Part shown: piece after piece, positions 12,540-23,279 of the stretch
How the letters are laid out: every line of letters begins with the position of its first letter
How positions within the stretch are numbered: the stretch's first letter is position 1
DNA from: Gnetum montanum
Lineage: Eukaryota > Streptophyta > Gnetopsida > Gnetales > Gnetaceae
Length of the DNA: 64,000 nucleotides
Reading direction: 5' to 3'
Assembly (NCBI GenBank): GCA_015680685.1
Contig: MNCI01013673.1
Span: 380,067-444,066, forward strand
Made by a program: the position numbers and the translations under genes
Notes under the pieces: model-generated
What the model was told of the DNA's origin: nothing
Seen by the model: the letters and a program-made list of their open reading frames with translations, nothing else
Database searches by the model: none

Positions 12540-12960
12540 AGCATTTGCCAAATTTGAGACAATTTTTCACTTTGATGATGCTTCAACCTCTCAAGGGGCT
12601 AGTGCCACTATAGTAATCAAATTTCCCTTTGGGAAGATCTGACCCTTCATTTATCATTTTACATTTCCTTGCACTAACAACATATTAAAGTACAAAGGTC
12701 TCCTTAGAGGTCTTATAGCAGCTCGTGACCCAGGAATCTGAAACCTAGTGATCTGATGTAATTCATAGTTAGTCATCAACCAAGTTACAAAGGTTTATGC
12801 TTGTAAAGAACAAAATTTACAACCTTACTGTGACTTGCTGAAGTACTTTCTCTAATGGTTTCCAACCGTAGATATCCAACACATTCGCTACAATGAAAAC
12901 GTCATCACTAATGCACTAGCCACATTAGCTTTAAGCATTGCACCCAACATGTTTCATGCC
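12540..12960 (+). pseudogene. Second (plant-type) RNase H domain, Tat-like element 1
   Basis: Tat elements are known to carry an additional RNase H between the gypsy RNase H and integrase. Here the frame contains 'FHFDDAST', 'PCTNN', 'LVINQV' and 'VDIQHIRYNENVITNALATL', which match the domain at 41350-40900 (minus) and the general RNase H pattern. Several catalytic positions are lost, for example the aspartate of 'GDS' reads 'CNS', and stops interrupt it. Confidence 0.65.
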
Positions 12961-13009
12961 TTACCTACCTTAGTAATGAGTCACACCAAGCCTATCACAC
13001 AAGTAACTA

Positions 13010-14250
13010 ACATTGCATCTATAGCCACAACAAGCACAACACATGCACAAGAGTGGTATGATAACATTAAGTCATATCTTCAACAAGGTGAGCCTCTGCA
13101 ACATCTGACCACTTCCAAGAAGGATGTAGTGTGGAAACGGTTGTAGCAGTACATCATTGTGGGTGATAGCACACTATGTTGTAGATCCTATGATGGCATA
13201 CTATTGACTTGCATTAGCAACAATGAAGCTTAAAAAATCATTGATTAGGTCCACAAGGGATTGTGCAAAGGCCACAGAGCACCTAGGGCAATGGCATCAA
13301 AAATTAGATGCTTGGGCTACTATTTCCCTTACATGGAGAAACATTATGTTTCCAAGGTTAAGACATGTGACATACCACATAGATCACATGGCCATTCCAA
13401 CGTTGGACGTTGGATATGATAGGGCCCATCATGCCTAAGTCCTCCATAGGACATAGCTTCATCATAACCACAACTAAATATTTTACTAAATGGGTTGAAG
13501 CCATTCCCCTTAGGAGGACCACATCAAATTAAATCTACAAATTTCTTCTTGAAAACATAGTAACCCAATTTGATCTACCTATGACCATAGTCATAGACAA
13601 CGGGCCATAGTTTAGTAGTGTAGAAACCAAAGCCTTCTATGCATACCTTGGCATCAAGCATTCCTTTTCATTACCATACTATCTATAGGAGAATGGATAG
13701 GTGGATGCCATAAAAAAATTCATCATCAACCTTCTGAAGAAGATGCTTGGCAGTGACAAATGATGATGGCATGAGAAACTAGTCTACATACTATGGGCCT
13801 ACCATACAACATGTAGAACAACAACAGGTAAGATGCCATATAGCCTTGTATAGGGGCCTGAAGAAAATTTTCCTCTTAAATTATAGGTCCCATCGCTCTA
13901 TGTGATCCTCTTGAGCTTCATCAATGAGGATCAAAACGATGAGTTAGGGTCATTGACCTCAACATTATAGAGGAGGAGCACATGCAGATGCTTGATCACA
14001 TTTAACGGTACCAAGGTAAGCAATGGTAAAAGAACTACCATAATTAGTACTAGCTCTAGATCAAGGAAGGGGACCTAGTCCTCAAGGCCATTTTTGAATC
14101 CATGGACAAATTCTTAGTGAACTAGGAAGGGCCTTTCTTGGTTATCAAGGCCTATAACAACAAAACATTCAAGCTTCTTGATCTAGAAGGCAATGAGTTT
14201 TCTAATTTAATCAATCATTTGTACCTAAAGCCATATTATGCTTAACATGT
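13010..14250 (+). pseudogene. Integrase, Tat-like element 1
   Basis: Inserts the DNA copy into the chromosome. The zinc-binding N-terminus is visible at 13230-13370 ('VHKGLCKGHRAPRAMASKIRCLGYY'-like text across two frames, and 'VKTCD'). The catalytic core follows, with 'GHSFIIITTKYFTKWVEA'-like text near 13450-13500 and the 'DNGP' region near 13600. The C-terminal 'GPFLVIKAYNNKTFKLLDLEG'-like stretch lies near 14120-14190 and the frame ends near 14250. Stops and frameshifts are frequent. It matches, block by block, the integrase at 39625-40830 on the minus strand. Confidence 0.75.
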
Positions 14251-14284
14251 AATGCTGCATCAATGACAAAGAAAGGTAAGCAAG

Positions 14285-14665
14285 AGTCTAAAATGACTAT
14301 AAATTGGCACAAAGAGTTTGTTATGACTATAAATTGGCACAAAGAGTCCACTATGACTATACACTGGCACAGACCATATGCTACGACATTAAACTAGTAT
14401 AGCTCATCCCTAGGCTACAACATTAAACCAGCATAGCATAGTCTACTATGACTTTAAACTAGCATAGCTCATCCTTGGGCTATGACATTAAACTAGCATC
14501 CACTGCATAGTCTACTACAACTATAAACTAGCACAACTCATCTTTGTGTCATGATGTTAAACTGGCACAACATCCACCATCCACTACAATGTTAAACTAG
14601 CACATAGCAATTCACTAGGACTATAAACTAGCACATCACAATCTATCAAGACCTAAAACTAGGTT
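14285..14665 (+). repeat. Array of TTAAACTAGC-type motifs (border 3, element 1)
   Basis: About ten diverged units of 30-45 bases, for example 'actataaattggcac', 'acattaaactagtatagct' and 'gttaaactagcac'. It is the longest of the three arrays in this element and lies just after integrase. The matching array in the second Tat element is 39335-39610. Confidence 0.75.
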
Positions 14666-14699
14666 CATAGTTTAGCATGCACAACTCAATACACACAAT

Positions 14700-15960
14700 T
14701 CTGTGGACAAGTGAGTGTGAATACCTCCCATCCTCCATCATCTGCCCACCTCTCGATGGGCTAGGTGGAGTGGGACATTGAAATTCTAGAATAGAGTTCA
14801 TGTCATCAAGAAAATACCTCTAGAACATTTGCAGCATCACTACCCTTGGCATTTTTTTTCTCTTTTGAAAATTCCCTTAGGAATTTTGCTAACCTTTCAG
14901 AGCTACCACCACCATCACCAATAGTACCATGCTCAAGTTGTGCCAACATCGTCAACCCTAGGTGTTTCATCAATGATCGGAGCTCTCATTGTCAGCACTA
15001 CCTACTAGAGTCCTAGTAGTACTATGGCCCACAACATTACCATCCTCTCTCCCTCACCACTAGCTAGTCTTGGAAGTGCATCGAGAAGCATGGCTCCTTG
15101 TAATCCTACTGGATTTCTAAGCTCCTATCCTTTGTGTGGAGTCTCGAGCACCTACACAACCATTTCCATAGGCTTCCTTGCTAGCCTTCCTTAGGTGCTT
15201 GCTTCTAGGGTGGCTACTAAAGCTTTTATAACTTTCTAGCTTTGGCATATGCACTAACCTTCCTTCTTTGGCACTACAAGCTCTTGTAACTAGTCCAGCA
15301 CTTGTGGCACATGCAGTACCCTCGCAACCAGTAGTTTGCTTCTATCCCTCATGTTGTGTGGTTGTTTTCTTGTTTCCTCTATGTTGTGTTTACAATATGA
15401 AGGCCCAAAGGTGGTTTTTTGAAGGCATGTTTCATTGTAGTGGCAAGGCAACACATTGTTTTGACATGCTTGGTTGGACTCACAAAGCCGATTGAGAGTG
15501 CACGTCCCTATTACCTTGCTATAACCCACTCACATTTTCCTTCTCTACCTTACATTTTTCCCTCTTTTCCTACAAGCTTCTCCAATGCACACAATGCCCT
15601 TCTTTTAGTTGATTATAGAACCCATGATGAATGTAACGCAATTCATTCCATGGGAAGCCTCTATGGCTTGGTCCAAGCCCAAGTAGATGTAACACAACTC
15701 ATCTTGGCAAGGAAACACTTGTCCTACAAACATAACATGGTTGCCTCTAAGCAAATCCCATTGAGTGGCACATAGTCCATATGATGATAAGCATCTTGCG
15801 ACTAACATTTCTCAAAAAGAAAAGAAAAGAGGGGTAAAACATGCTCCCAAGAAAAATCTAGCAAAGCCACAATTTCACAATCAGTCCAACCCTGAATTCA
15901 CAATAGCTTTCTCATAAGCACTCTAAAAAAAGGCAAACATGTCAAGGGTAAGCCACTGTA
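14700..15960 (-). pseudogene. Short antisense module before the 3' LTR, element 1
   Basis: The minus-strand frame at 15808-15605 contains 'GQVFPCQDELCYIYLG' and 'ASHGMNCVTFIM'. The second Tat element has, in the same place and also antisense, 'GQVFPSKDELCYI' at 38521-38565 followed by DNA matching 'gatgcttcccatg'. This is a second conserved region reading against the element, distinct from the long antisense gene. Its limits and function are unknown. Antisense ORFs upstream of the 3' LTR have been described in Tat elements, which fits the position. Confidence 0.5.
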
Positions 15961-16280
15961 GTGCCATGGGTGACAACTCTCTCACAAGAACTCCAATGAG
16001 AGATAATTATCTAGTGACAAGCCACCCTAGTGTCATGATCATGATTAGCCATGCTAACCCTGCATCTTACAACATGATATACCATTGGCATCTCATTCCC
16101 CCTTGCTATTACCAAGCTAATTCCTTACATCCATTTCCCTTTGCATACCATTCCCTTTAGCACTTTTTGAGCCTGATGAAGCATCATTTGATTGGGTACT
16201 GACAAGCAATGTTGGTGTCGTGCCTATTGTGATGTTTTAGCTTTTTTTTGACATCTCTTGAGCCACTCCTCCAAATGTTG

Positions 16281-16295
16281 ATAAAGAGGGACCAG
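16281..16295 (+). promoter_or_regulatory. Polypurine tract, Tat-like element 1
   Basis: 'ataaagagggaccag' directly before the TG of the 3' LTR. The second Tat element has 'aaagaggggccaa' in the same place on its sense strand. This is where plus-strand synthesis would start. Confidence 0.75.
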
Positions 16296-18037
16296 TGAAA
16301 CACCACCAAATTCGAACAACAACACTTCAATGGAAAATTTTCCCAAGTGTCAAGATAAGGTAAGTTTTTTCTAAGTGTTTGGCTCATGATACCACTACTA
16401 AGGCTATGATCTAGAGCATAGCTAATGTAGCATGCAACAGAACCAAATTTGCAAAATTTTCTAATTGCCAAACAATAGTTGCAGAAAATTTCTAAGTATA
16501 TTGCTACGCTCATGTCCTTCTTGCCATGCTCTCCAGTGTAGTAAGTGTAGCAGCACTCTAGTGATCATTTTGCACTAGTGTTAAGCTAGAAGTTACCAAG
16601 CTAGCCTAGCATGGAAGAAGCATTTCATAGATTTTCTAACTCTTGAAGCTACCCTTTCTGCTACGCTCTTGGGCATAGCTAGTGTAGCAAACAAAAGGAC
16701 TACAATTTCTTCCAAATTTTTCTAAGTTTCTATGCTATGCTCTATCCCATCCTACTACACTCTCTAGCATAGCAAGCATAGCAGCACTAGACTTCATTTT
16801 TTGCAAGAATTACTCAACCATTGTGCTATGCTTCAAAGTGTAGCTAGCATAGCAACAAGAAACGTCCTTCAAAAGATTTCAAAACTCAGCATAGGCCTTT
16901 ATTCTAGCTCCAACACTCCTCCAGCAAGTAGGATCAGTAATTTGCACTCTTTTTGTACCTCCCCCTCTATGTCCCAAAATTGTACCAATGCTTGATCCCA
17001 CTCACGAGAGGGAAGAACATAATCCTAGAGGATAGCCTCCAAATTGCACTATTTGTAGGTACATTGTTGTCTTAATACATGTAGTCTTAGTAACATAGCT
17101 AGTCTAGTAGTCTCTCAGGATCTAGTGGAGCATATCAAAGCATAGCACCAGTTATTCCACTAGGAGCGTAGTAAAGGTCAGTGTAGCCCCACCTACCCCT
17201 TTGCTGCATGGCACTTGATGTGAACTTTATGCTAACCCTAAGCCTATAAATACCCCTACATTCCACACTCTAGGGGTTGGAAATTCATTCTAATAGTGGG
17301 CATTCAAAGAATTTAGCTAGTAAAACACATGTGGCAATGAGCATCTCAGAGCACCACTTAACACCTAAAGCCCCTTGAGCACCTCATGTGCCAGAGCATA
17401 TCAACATCTTGGCAATACCCTTGCATCCCACTTAGCATCACCACACATTGTAAGCCCATAGGAAACCATGGTAGCCAACCTAGCAAGCACGAACCTTACA
17501 ATGGACATCAATTTTCACCTAGGAAAACCTTAGAGACTCTAGCTATGTTGCTACTGCACATGTCTGTACCACCATGTACCTCCACAAAGGTCATTTGTAA
17601 TTACTACACTCCCCATCTAGGGTGGTATCATCCTTTCTTTCTTCCAAAATCCTTTGCATTTTAAGCATTTTTTCTGTTGCATTTTAGGCATTTTCTTTGA
17701 CATTCAGCATTGCATTCTCACTTTTTTCATTATTTTACACATTTTTTGCACACTTGCACTACTATTCTCATGTCACAAGACCCCACTATGCTAAAGCCTA
17801 GTTGGCCTTAGTACTGTTGAGAACACCATTAGTGCTCACATTTTTGGCTAACCACACCACCTCCCAGTTTCACTCGTTACCTTGGTTGTAGCTGGTGATG
17901 CCCCTATTCAATTGGCAAAACTGTTTATGGCACTTTTCCTTCATTTTCCAACAAGGCCCTCACATAGAGGCAAGGTTAAGGCTATGCATCCATTGATCCC
18001 TCGGTGATTCTAGCCACCAACATTTTTAGTCATCACA
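16296..18037 (+). repeat. 3' LTR of Tat-like element 1
   Basis: Begins 'tgaaacaccaccaaattcg' and ends 'agtcatcaca', followed by the target duplication ttcat. It is collinear with 1098-2827. A TATA-like box 'cctataaatac' lies at 17244-17253. Confidence 0.9.
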
Positions 18038-18042
18038 TTCAT

Positions 18043-18292
18043 CTATCTACTTCAAACACCATGGAACATAAAACATAAAGTAATAAAAATCATATGCCTT
18101 AATTATGCGTAGCCATACCTTTGTATATCACAAGTGTAATTGGGAAGACAATGAATGATAATTAGGATAAGGTTCACTTCCTAGAAGACTAATGTACTAG
18201 AAGACATAGAGTCTACAAAATTCTACTAGATCATGTGTGAATGCTTTGTGATTCATATGGTTATACATAGGGGTGCCCTTCATTGTTTATCA
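18043..18292 (+). repeat. 5' LTR of the outer Athila-like element, distal part
   Basis: Continues the LTR interrupted at 1097. It matches 29615-29855, with shared blocks 'ggaacataaaacataaa', 'aataaaaatcatat', 'cacaagtgtaattg' and 'tgctttgtgattcatatgg'. It ends 'tttatca' next to the primer-binding site. Confidence 0.88.
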
Positions 18293-18293
18293 T

Positions 18294-18311
18294 TGGCACC
18301 ATTTTTGGGGA
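18294..18311 (+). promoter_or_regulatory. Decayed tRNA-Asp-type primer-binding site
   Basis: 'tggcaccatttttgggga' lies two bases after the LTR. The younger relative has 'tggcgctgttgccggggc' at 59741-59758. Plant tRNA-Asp would pair with TGGCGCCGTTGCCGGGGA. Most differences here are the C-to-T and G-to-A changes expected at methylated sites. Confidence 0.75.
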
Positions 18312-19335
18312 CTCTTTTTCTTTGAAACATGCACTATCTAGATTTAGTGAACATCATTAACATCGTTGGATGAATCCTAAGGTCAAAATCATTCTCATAA
18401 AAAATATAGTTACATAAGCACACTAATATTTTATTTCTATTATAAAATGTCTTCTTATCATAGGTGTGATGATACTAAACCACTAATTCCTTAAGAATGC
18501 AAGGTGGTATATACTCATCTAGATGAGTATGTTCCTGACTTCACCTTCATCTTCCATTAGGATGAACAACTACAATGGCATGATATGGAGGGCAACATTG
18601 TAATGCCTCTTGATTGACCTATGCCCATGATGCTACTTCAAACTCATAAGTTAGAAATCTAAGATCTTTAAGAGGAGTATGTTATGCATGATTATGACTA
18701 CCGAGACTACTGTCCCACTAAAACACAATGTAGGAGAGATTAACATCAGGAGAAGCATCATGAGTTTATGAAGGGAAAATAGTTTACCAATCCCTTATTC
18801 CTATTAAACCAAGATGATAATGAGGATCCTCCCTCTAAGGGCTCTCAACATGAAAATTCTCCACCCCTTGTTCTTGATGATAGGGGTGTGGCCTTGAATC
18901 TACAATCCACTATCAACAATCCAAGTTCAAGTAAAGATGGTAGTCAAGGCAGGGGCTTGGAAAATCATCAAGAGGATAAGAAAAATAACGAACGTGGCCA
19001 ACATAAATGAAGGTAAATTGAAAAACATCATGGTGATGGTAGTCCTCCTCCCTCTTTTCCCTCTTCATTTTCATCTGTTTCTTCTTCCTCTTTTGGTTCT
19101 GACAAATGATGTAAAAAGAACAACCATAATGGAGGTTAATAGTGAGACAATAANTTTCTTCTTCCTCTTTTGGTTCTGACAAATGATGTAAAAAGAACAA
19201 CCATAATGGAGGTTAATAGTGAGACAATAATACTGATCATCGGGCCCATAATGAACAAAGGGGTAATAGAGGACAACATTGGTGACAACAAATCATCATG
19301 ATGAGCCATTGCTAGCAACTAAAAACATGCTAAAT
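18312..19335 (+). other. Leader of the outer Athila-like element
   Basis: Collinear with 59760-60780 of the younger copy; for example 'gatgagtatgttcctgacttcacc' here and 'ccaatgagtatattccagactttacc' there. The conceptual frame is broken by stops. It includes a 76-base direct duplication around an N. Confidence 0.65.
19078..19230 (+). repeat. Perfect 76-base direct repeat around an ambiguous base
   Basis: Bases 19078-19153 and 19155-19230 read identically and are separated only by the single N at 19154. In a region this diverged, a perfect tandem copy with an N at the joint suggests an assembly seam rather than biology. Confidence 0.9.
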
Positions 19336-19339
19336 ATTG

Positions 19340-20330
19340 TAAAGGTTCTAAAAATTCCAACTAGACATATAAAAGGTACTCAGATCAAATAACTTGCTAT
19401 GAATCATATTCCTAGATTTGAGGGGGAATATAATTTTGATCCACAAACAAATCTTCAATCTTTCCATGATGCATGTGCCTTACAGAATATTGAAAATGAT
19501 TAGCAAAAATTAAAGCTATTTCCCAAGACATTCATTAAGGAAGCAAAAAGCTGGTACCAATCCTTAAAGTTGGAATCTATCCCAAGGTGGAATATAATGC
19601 TAGAGCTATTTAACGATGAGTATAAGATGTACTCTAGAGTGTCTAATTTGAGGAGGTAGATCCAAGGATGGAAGTAAGAAAACTATGAACCCTTGGATGC
19701 CACCATAGGAAAATACTATTCTCTCATACACCAATGCCCTGACCATGGTTATTCTTAGTGGGAACAACTTTGCAATATCATAAATGGACTTAGATCAGAA
19801 ATGAGGAGAACTCTTGGAATCTATACCCAAGGGAGACTATCAAAACTCAAAGTCCATTAGATCAAAATGCTAATTAAATAGGTAGCAAAAGAAGAAGGAG
19901 AGCTAAGAAAATGAGAAACTGTGGAGGAATATAATAAGGATCCTTCCATCAGAAAAAGGGAGGTTCAATTTTGTGACAGCAAAGAAGAATCACCACTTAA
20001 TGAGGTGGTTAATAGAAAGATCTTGCTGATCCAAAAATCTATGTCTAAAATTTTGGACAAAGTGGATAAATTGTGGGATTTGTTGGATGAAAATTTTCAA
20101 ACTAATCTAAAAATCACTAAAGAATCAAAAGAGCTCAGTAATGATCATAACCATAAGAGGCAAAAAGAAGCTTAACATTCCTACTAAAGGGGTAAGGGAA
20201 AAATCACTGCAGTAAGTTAGATGATGATGCTGGATGTGACATCTACCAATATGAACATCCAAAGGGATGTTTTTCCATTATGTCACATTTATAGGAATCT
20301 GGGATATATGCTCTAAATCCATGACTAGCA
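19340..20330 (+). pseudogene. gag: gag, outer Athila-like element
   Basis: Capsid polyprotein remnant. It matches the better preserved gag at 60525-61730 along its length: 'IPRFEGEYNFDPQTN' near 19400, 'CALQNIEND' near 19480, 'KSWYQSLKLE' near 19550, and the lysine- and glutamate-rich C-terminal part at 19921-20175. Stops fall at about 19501, 19660, 19741 and 19912. No CCHC knuckle is evident before about 20330. It would have formed particles in the cytoplasm. Confidence 0.78.
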
Positions 20331-21410
20331 ATAACGCAAGAACCTAGAAGGTTGCCTTATCCTCAAGGCAACCCCAGGTAGTTCCATCAATAGCAGTAAT
20401 ATTATCCAAGTAGAGGACCACCACAACTATACGAGAAATATCAATAGTGGCATCAACCATAGTCATGGGCGATGCCACCACCAAGGTAGTAATACCCTTA
20501 CAGGTAAAAAAATCTGTATGGATATTATGTTCAACAACCACTATCTCCATGTGGCTTTTCCAATCATGCTTCTCCCTTCCAACATTACTACTACCATCCT
20601 GAATACTATAGAGCACATTCTCCAAATTCTTGGAGAGATGCCACATTTCATCCTTATCCTCCTATCTTTGTACCTATTCCTCCACCCTTAACCTAACTAC
20701 CACATGGTTTATCTATGTAGGGTAAAATTCTAACCCAACTGTAGCAACATAATGACATGAGGACCATTAATCTACAACTAGTTCATTATCCAAGGGATTT
20801 GAAACCTTGTGCTTGTAAGAGATCCTTCTTCTGACCCAGTAGCCCTACTAAGCCACAAAATTAGGTGGTTGATCATCCTACTCCTGCTTCATCTTTTTAA
20901 AATCATTTCATTGGGTCCCCTTCAAATCAAATGATGTCCAAAATCCATACTATTATGCTTATGCATGTTGTATTTGATTAGATCTAGGCTAGAAATCTTC
21001 CCAGGAAATTAGTTGATCTTGAACATCCTCTTATTTATCTATAGATTACTAGAAATGAATTCTCTAAGGCTTTTCTTAATTTGAGTTCTAGTGTGAACTT
21101 GATTTATCATGATATGTATACTACTTAGAGCCTATCACCTCTCAAGAAGAGTAATATTAGATTGAAAATAGTAGACCAATCCATCGCTATCCCATTAGGA
21201 CTAGTCAAAGACATTATGACCACTTTTTATGGATGGTCTTATCTTGCCGATTTCCTAGTAATCAAGGTTGAAAACTACAATGGAGACTTTCAAATCATTA
21301 TGGGAAGGGCATGGTTAAGCATTGGCAATGTAAGAATAGACATCAAAGATCTTTCCCTAGAGATATCAAAGGAAAATGCACCTAGAAAGATTAAGAAGAG
21401 ATGAGTTCCA
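20330..21410 (+). pseudogene. Protease region, outer Athila-like element
   Basis: Proline- and tyrosine-rich linker (20340-20900), then the aspartic protease. In the younger relative the active site is DSGSGVNLIS (62499-62528). Here the same place near 21083-21110 reads 'LSSSVNLI', so the catalytic aspartate is gone. The C-terminal part, 'DFQIIMGRAWLSIGNVRIDI' at 21283-21342, is well preserved and shows the identity. The protease would have cut the gag-pol polyprotein; this copy cannot. Confidence 0.75.
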
Positions 21411-21769
21411 TGCATCATGTACAGTGATATAGGTTGCAACTATGTGCAAAAACTTTGGGTAGTAAAATGAGCATCTCTTTCTGCATGCAAGTAGTATGCA
21501 TAAGAAGTAGATATTCAAGGGTGTCTATATGTAGTAGCCACAAAACAAGAGGGTACTCGGTGACTGACTACTACCAATTTGATAGTAGCCCAATGTGCAT
21601 AGAACCTGGCGAGAGCCTGACATATGCCTATGTCACAAGCATGGATGAATTAGAGCAAGTTCATCACCAACTCTTTGATGATGAAAACACTAATACTAAT
21701 TGGGAAGAGTTGGAGATCCCTGAGAATTTTTAATAAGAACCCCTAGAGTTAGAAACTCTACCTACCAAC

Positions 21770-23220
21770 CTAGAATATGCATTCTTAAAAAATGGCAAGT
21801 TGGTCATACTCAAAGCCAAACTTACTCCTAAATAGAAAGAAAAACTACTAAAACTAGTCAATAAATGGTTGACAACCTTTGCCTGGTCATATCTAGACCT
21901 CACTGTAATTGATCTATGGATATGCTAGCATTACATTTACACTAATCCATCCATGAAGCTAAGGAGGCAACCACAATGATAGTTGAATCCAAAATTGAAA
22001 CAAATTATCAAGGAGGAGACTAAGAAACTCCCTAAGGCAGGGTTCATCTACCCCATTGTAGATAGCAAGTGGATCAGTCCACTCATCATAGTGCCAAAGA
22101 GAGGTGGCAAATGATGTGTTTGCATTGACTTTAGGCTATTAAACATGGCAAAATTCAAATATTATTTTCCATTTTCATTCGTTGATTAAGTGTTAGAAAC
22201 CATATCTAGACACTACTATTATAGCTTTCTAGATGGTTATAATGGCTATAACCAAATCTAGATTACACCAAAATTTTAGGCCAAAACAACATTCACAAGT
22301 CTTTGAGAGACCTTTGCATATTGTAAGATACCTTTTTATCTGTGTAATTCTCCTACCACTTTCTAATGCCTAGTCTTAAGTATCTTTCAATAGAAAATAG
22401 GTAGCAAAGTGGAAGTCTTCATGGATGACTTCTCCACTTATGGTGCTACATTCGAGCCAACCTTGAACTACCTTAAGAAAGTACTAGAAAGATGTGTGGA
22501 AATAAATCTATGAATCATTTGGAAAAAGATCCACCTCATGATTAAAGAGGACATTGTATTGGTGCATTGAATTTCTTAGGAAGGGATCCAGATAGATCCC
22601 AAAAAATAAGGGTCATCTAAGAAATCACCTATCAACTAGAAATTATTTAGTCATTCCTTGGAAACACTAGTTACTACCAGCAATTCATAGAGAATTTCTT
22701 TATGATCACAAAATCATTAGTTGAGCTAACAAAGAAAAATTTTTCCTTTATCTGAACTAAGAAATGTGAAAATGTATTCTAAAGCCTTAAACAGAAGCTC
22801 GTAGAGATTCCAATTCTATAAGCACTTAACTGGTTCATACTATTCCATATCATGACAGATGCATCTAACTATGCCTTGGGAGCTATACTTACATAATTAG
22901 ATGATAAAAAATGTCTATATTACATCCACTATGCAAGTTGAAGCATTGTGGATGCACAATTGAATTACACCACCACATAAAATGAACTAATGGTAGTGGT
23001 GTATGCTCTCGAAAAGTTTAAACACTATGTGCTTGAATATAAATTATTTGTGCACACTAATCATAGTGCCCTCCACTTCCTCATTAATAAGCCAATAGTG
23101 AGCCCTCATGTCATATAGTGGCTAGTGATCTTACAGGAATTCAATCTTACAATGATAGATCAAAAGGGAATTAAGAATGTGGTCACTAATCACTTGTCTC
23201 AGTTACCATGGGATAACAAA
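21770..23220 (+). pseudogene. pol: Reverse transcriptase and RNase H, outer Athila-like element
   Basis: RT blocks in order: 'KAGFIYPIVDSKWISPL' (22040-22085), 'VPKRGGK' (22093-22110), 'FLDGYNGYNQI' (22230-22258), 'TFAYCKIPF' (22308-22335) and the FMDD catalytic motif at 22418-22429. 'GIQIDPKK' near 22585 leads into the RNase H, whose later text 'HYVLEYKLFVHTNHSALHFLI' lies near 23020-23085. At least ten stops interrupt it. The form FMDD and the text after it are what one sees in Athila-type pol rather than in the Tat copies of this window, which have YVDD. Confidence 0.8.
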
Positions 23221-23279
23221 GATGAGGAAAGCTCATTATATGATCTATTTACTAATGAAATCCTCTTTTCCATTGTAAT

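Larger units (their letters stand above)
1098..18037 (+). mobile_element. Tat-like Ty3/gypsy retrotransposon 1 (nested in an LTR)
   Basis: A complete but decayed element of about 16.9 kb inserted into the 5' LTR of the outer element. The termini are TG...CA and it is flanked by ttcat (1093-1097 and 18038-18042). LTRs are 1098-2827 and 16296-18037; both contain 'cctataaatacccc'-like TATA boxes. Inside, in order: primer-binding site, gag N-terminus, an unrecognised replacement segment, a motif array, an antisense split gene, a second array, RT-RNase H-second RNase H-integrase, a third array, a short antisense module and a polypurine tract. Gag core, zinc knuckle and protease are missing compared with the Tat element at 36738-57211, so this copy depends on others or is dead. 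Confidence 0.88.

Noticed and set aside
10917-14250. Integrated plant pararetrovirus
   Set aside because: There is an integrase, the termini are TG...CA LTRs with target duplications, and no movement-protein text is seen; this is a Ty3/gypsy element.
14285-14665. CRISPR-like repeat array
   Set aside because: Units are diverged and irregularly spaced with no constant repeat and unique spacer pattern, and the context is a plant retrotransposon.
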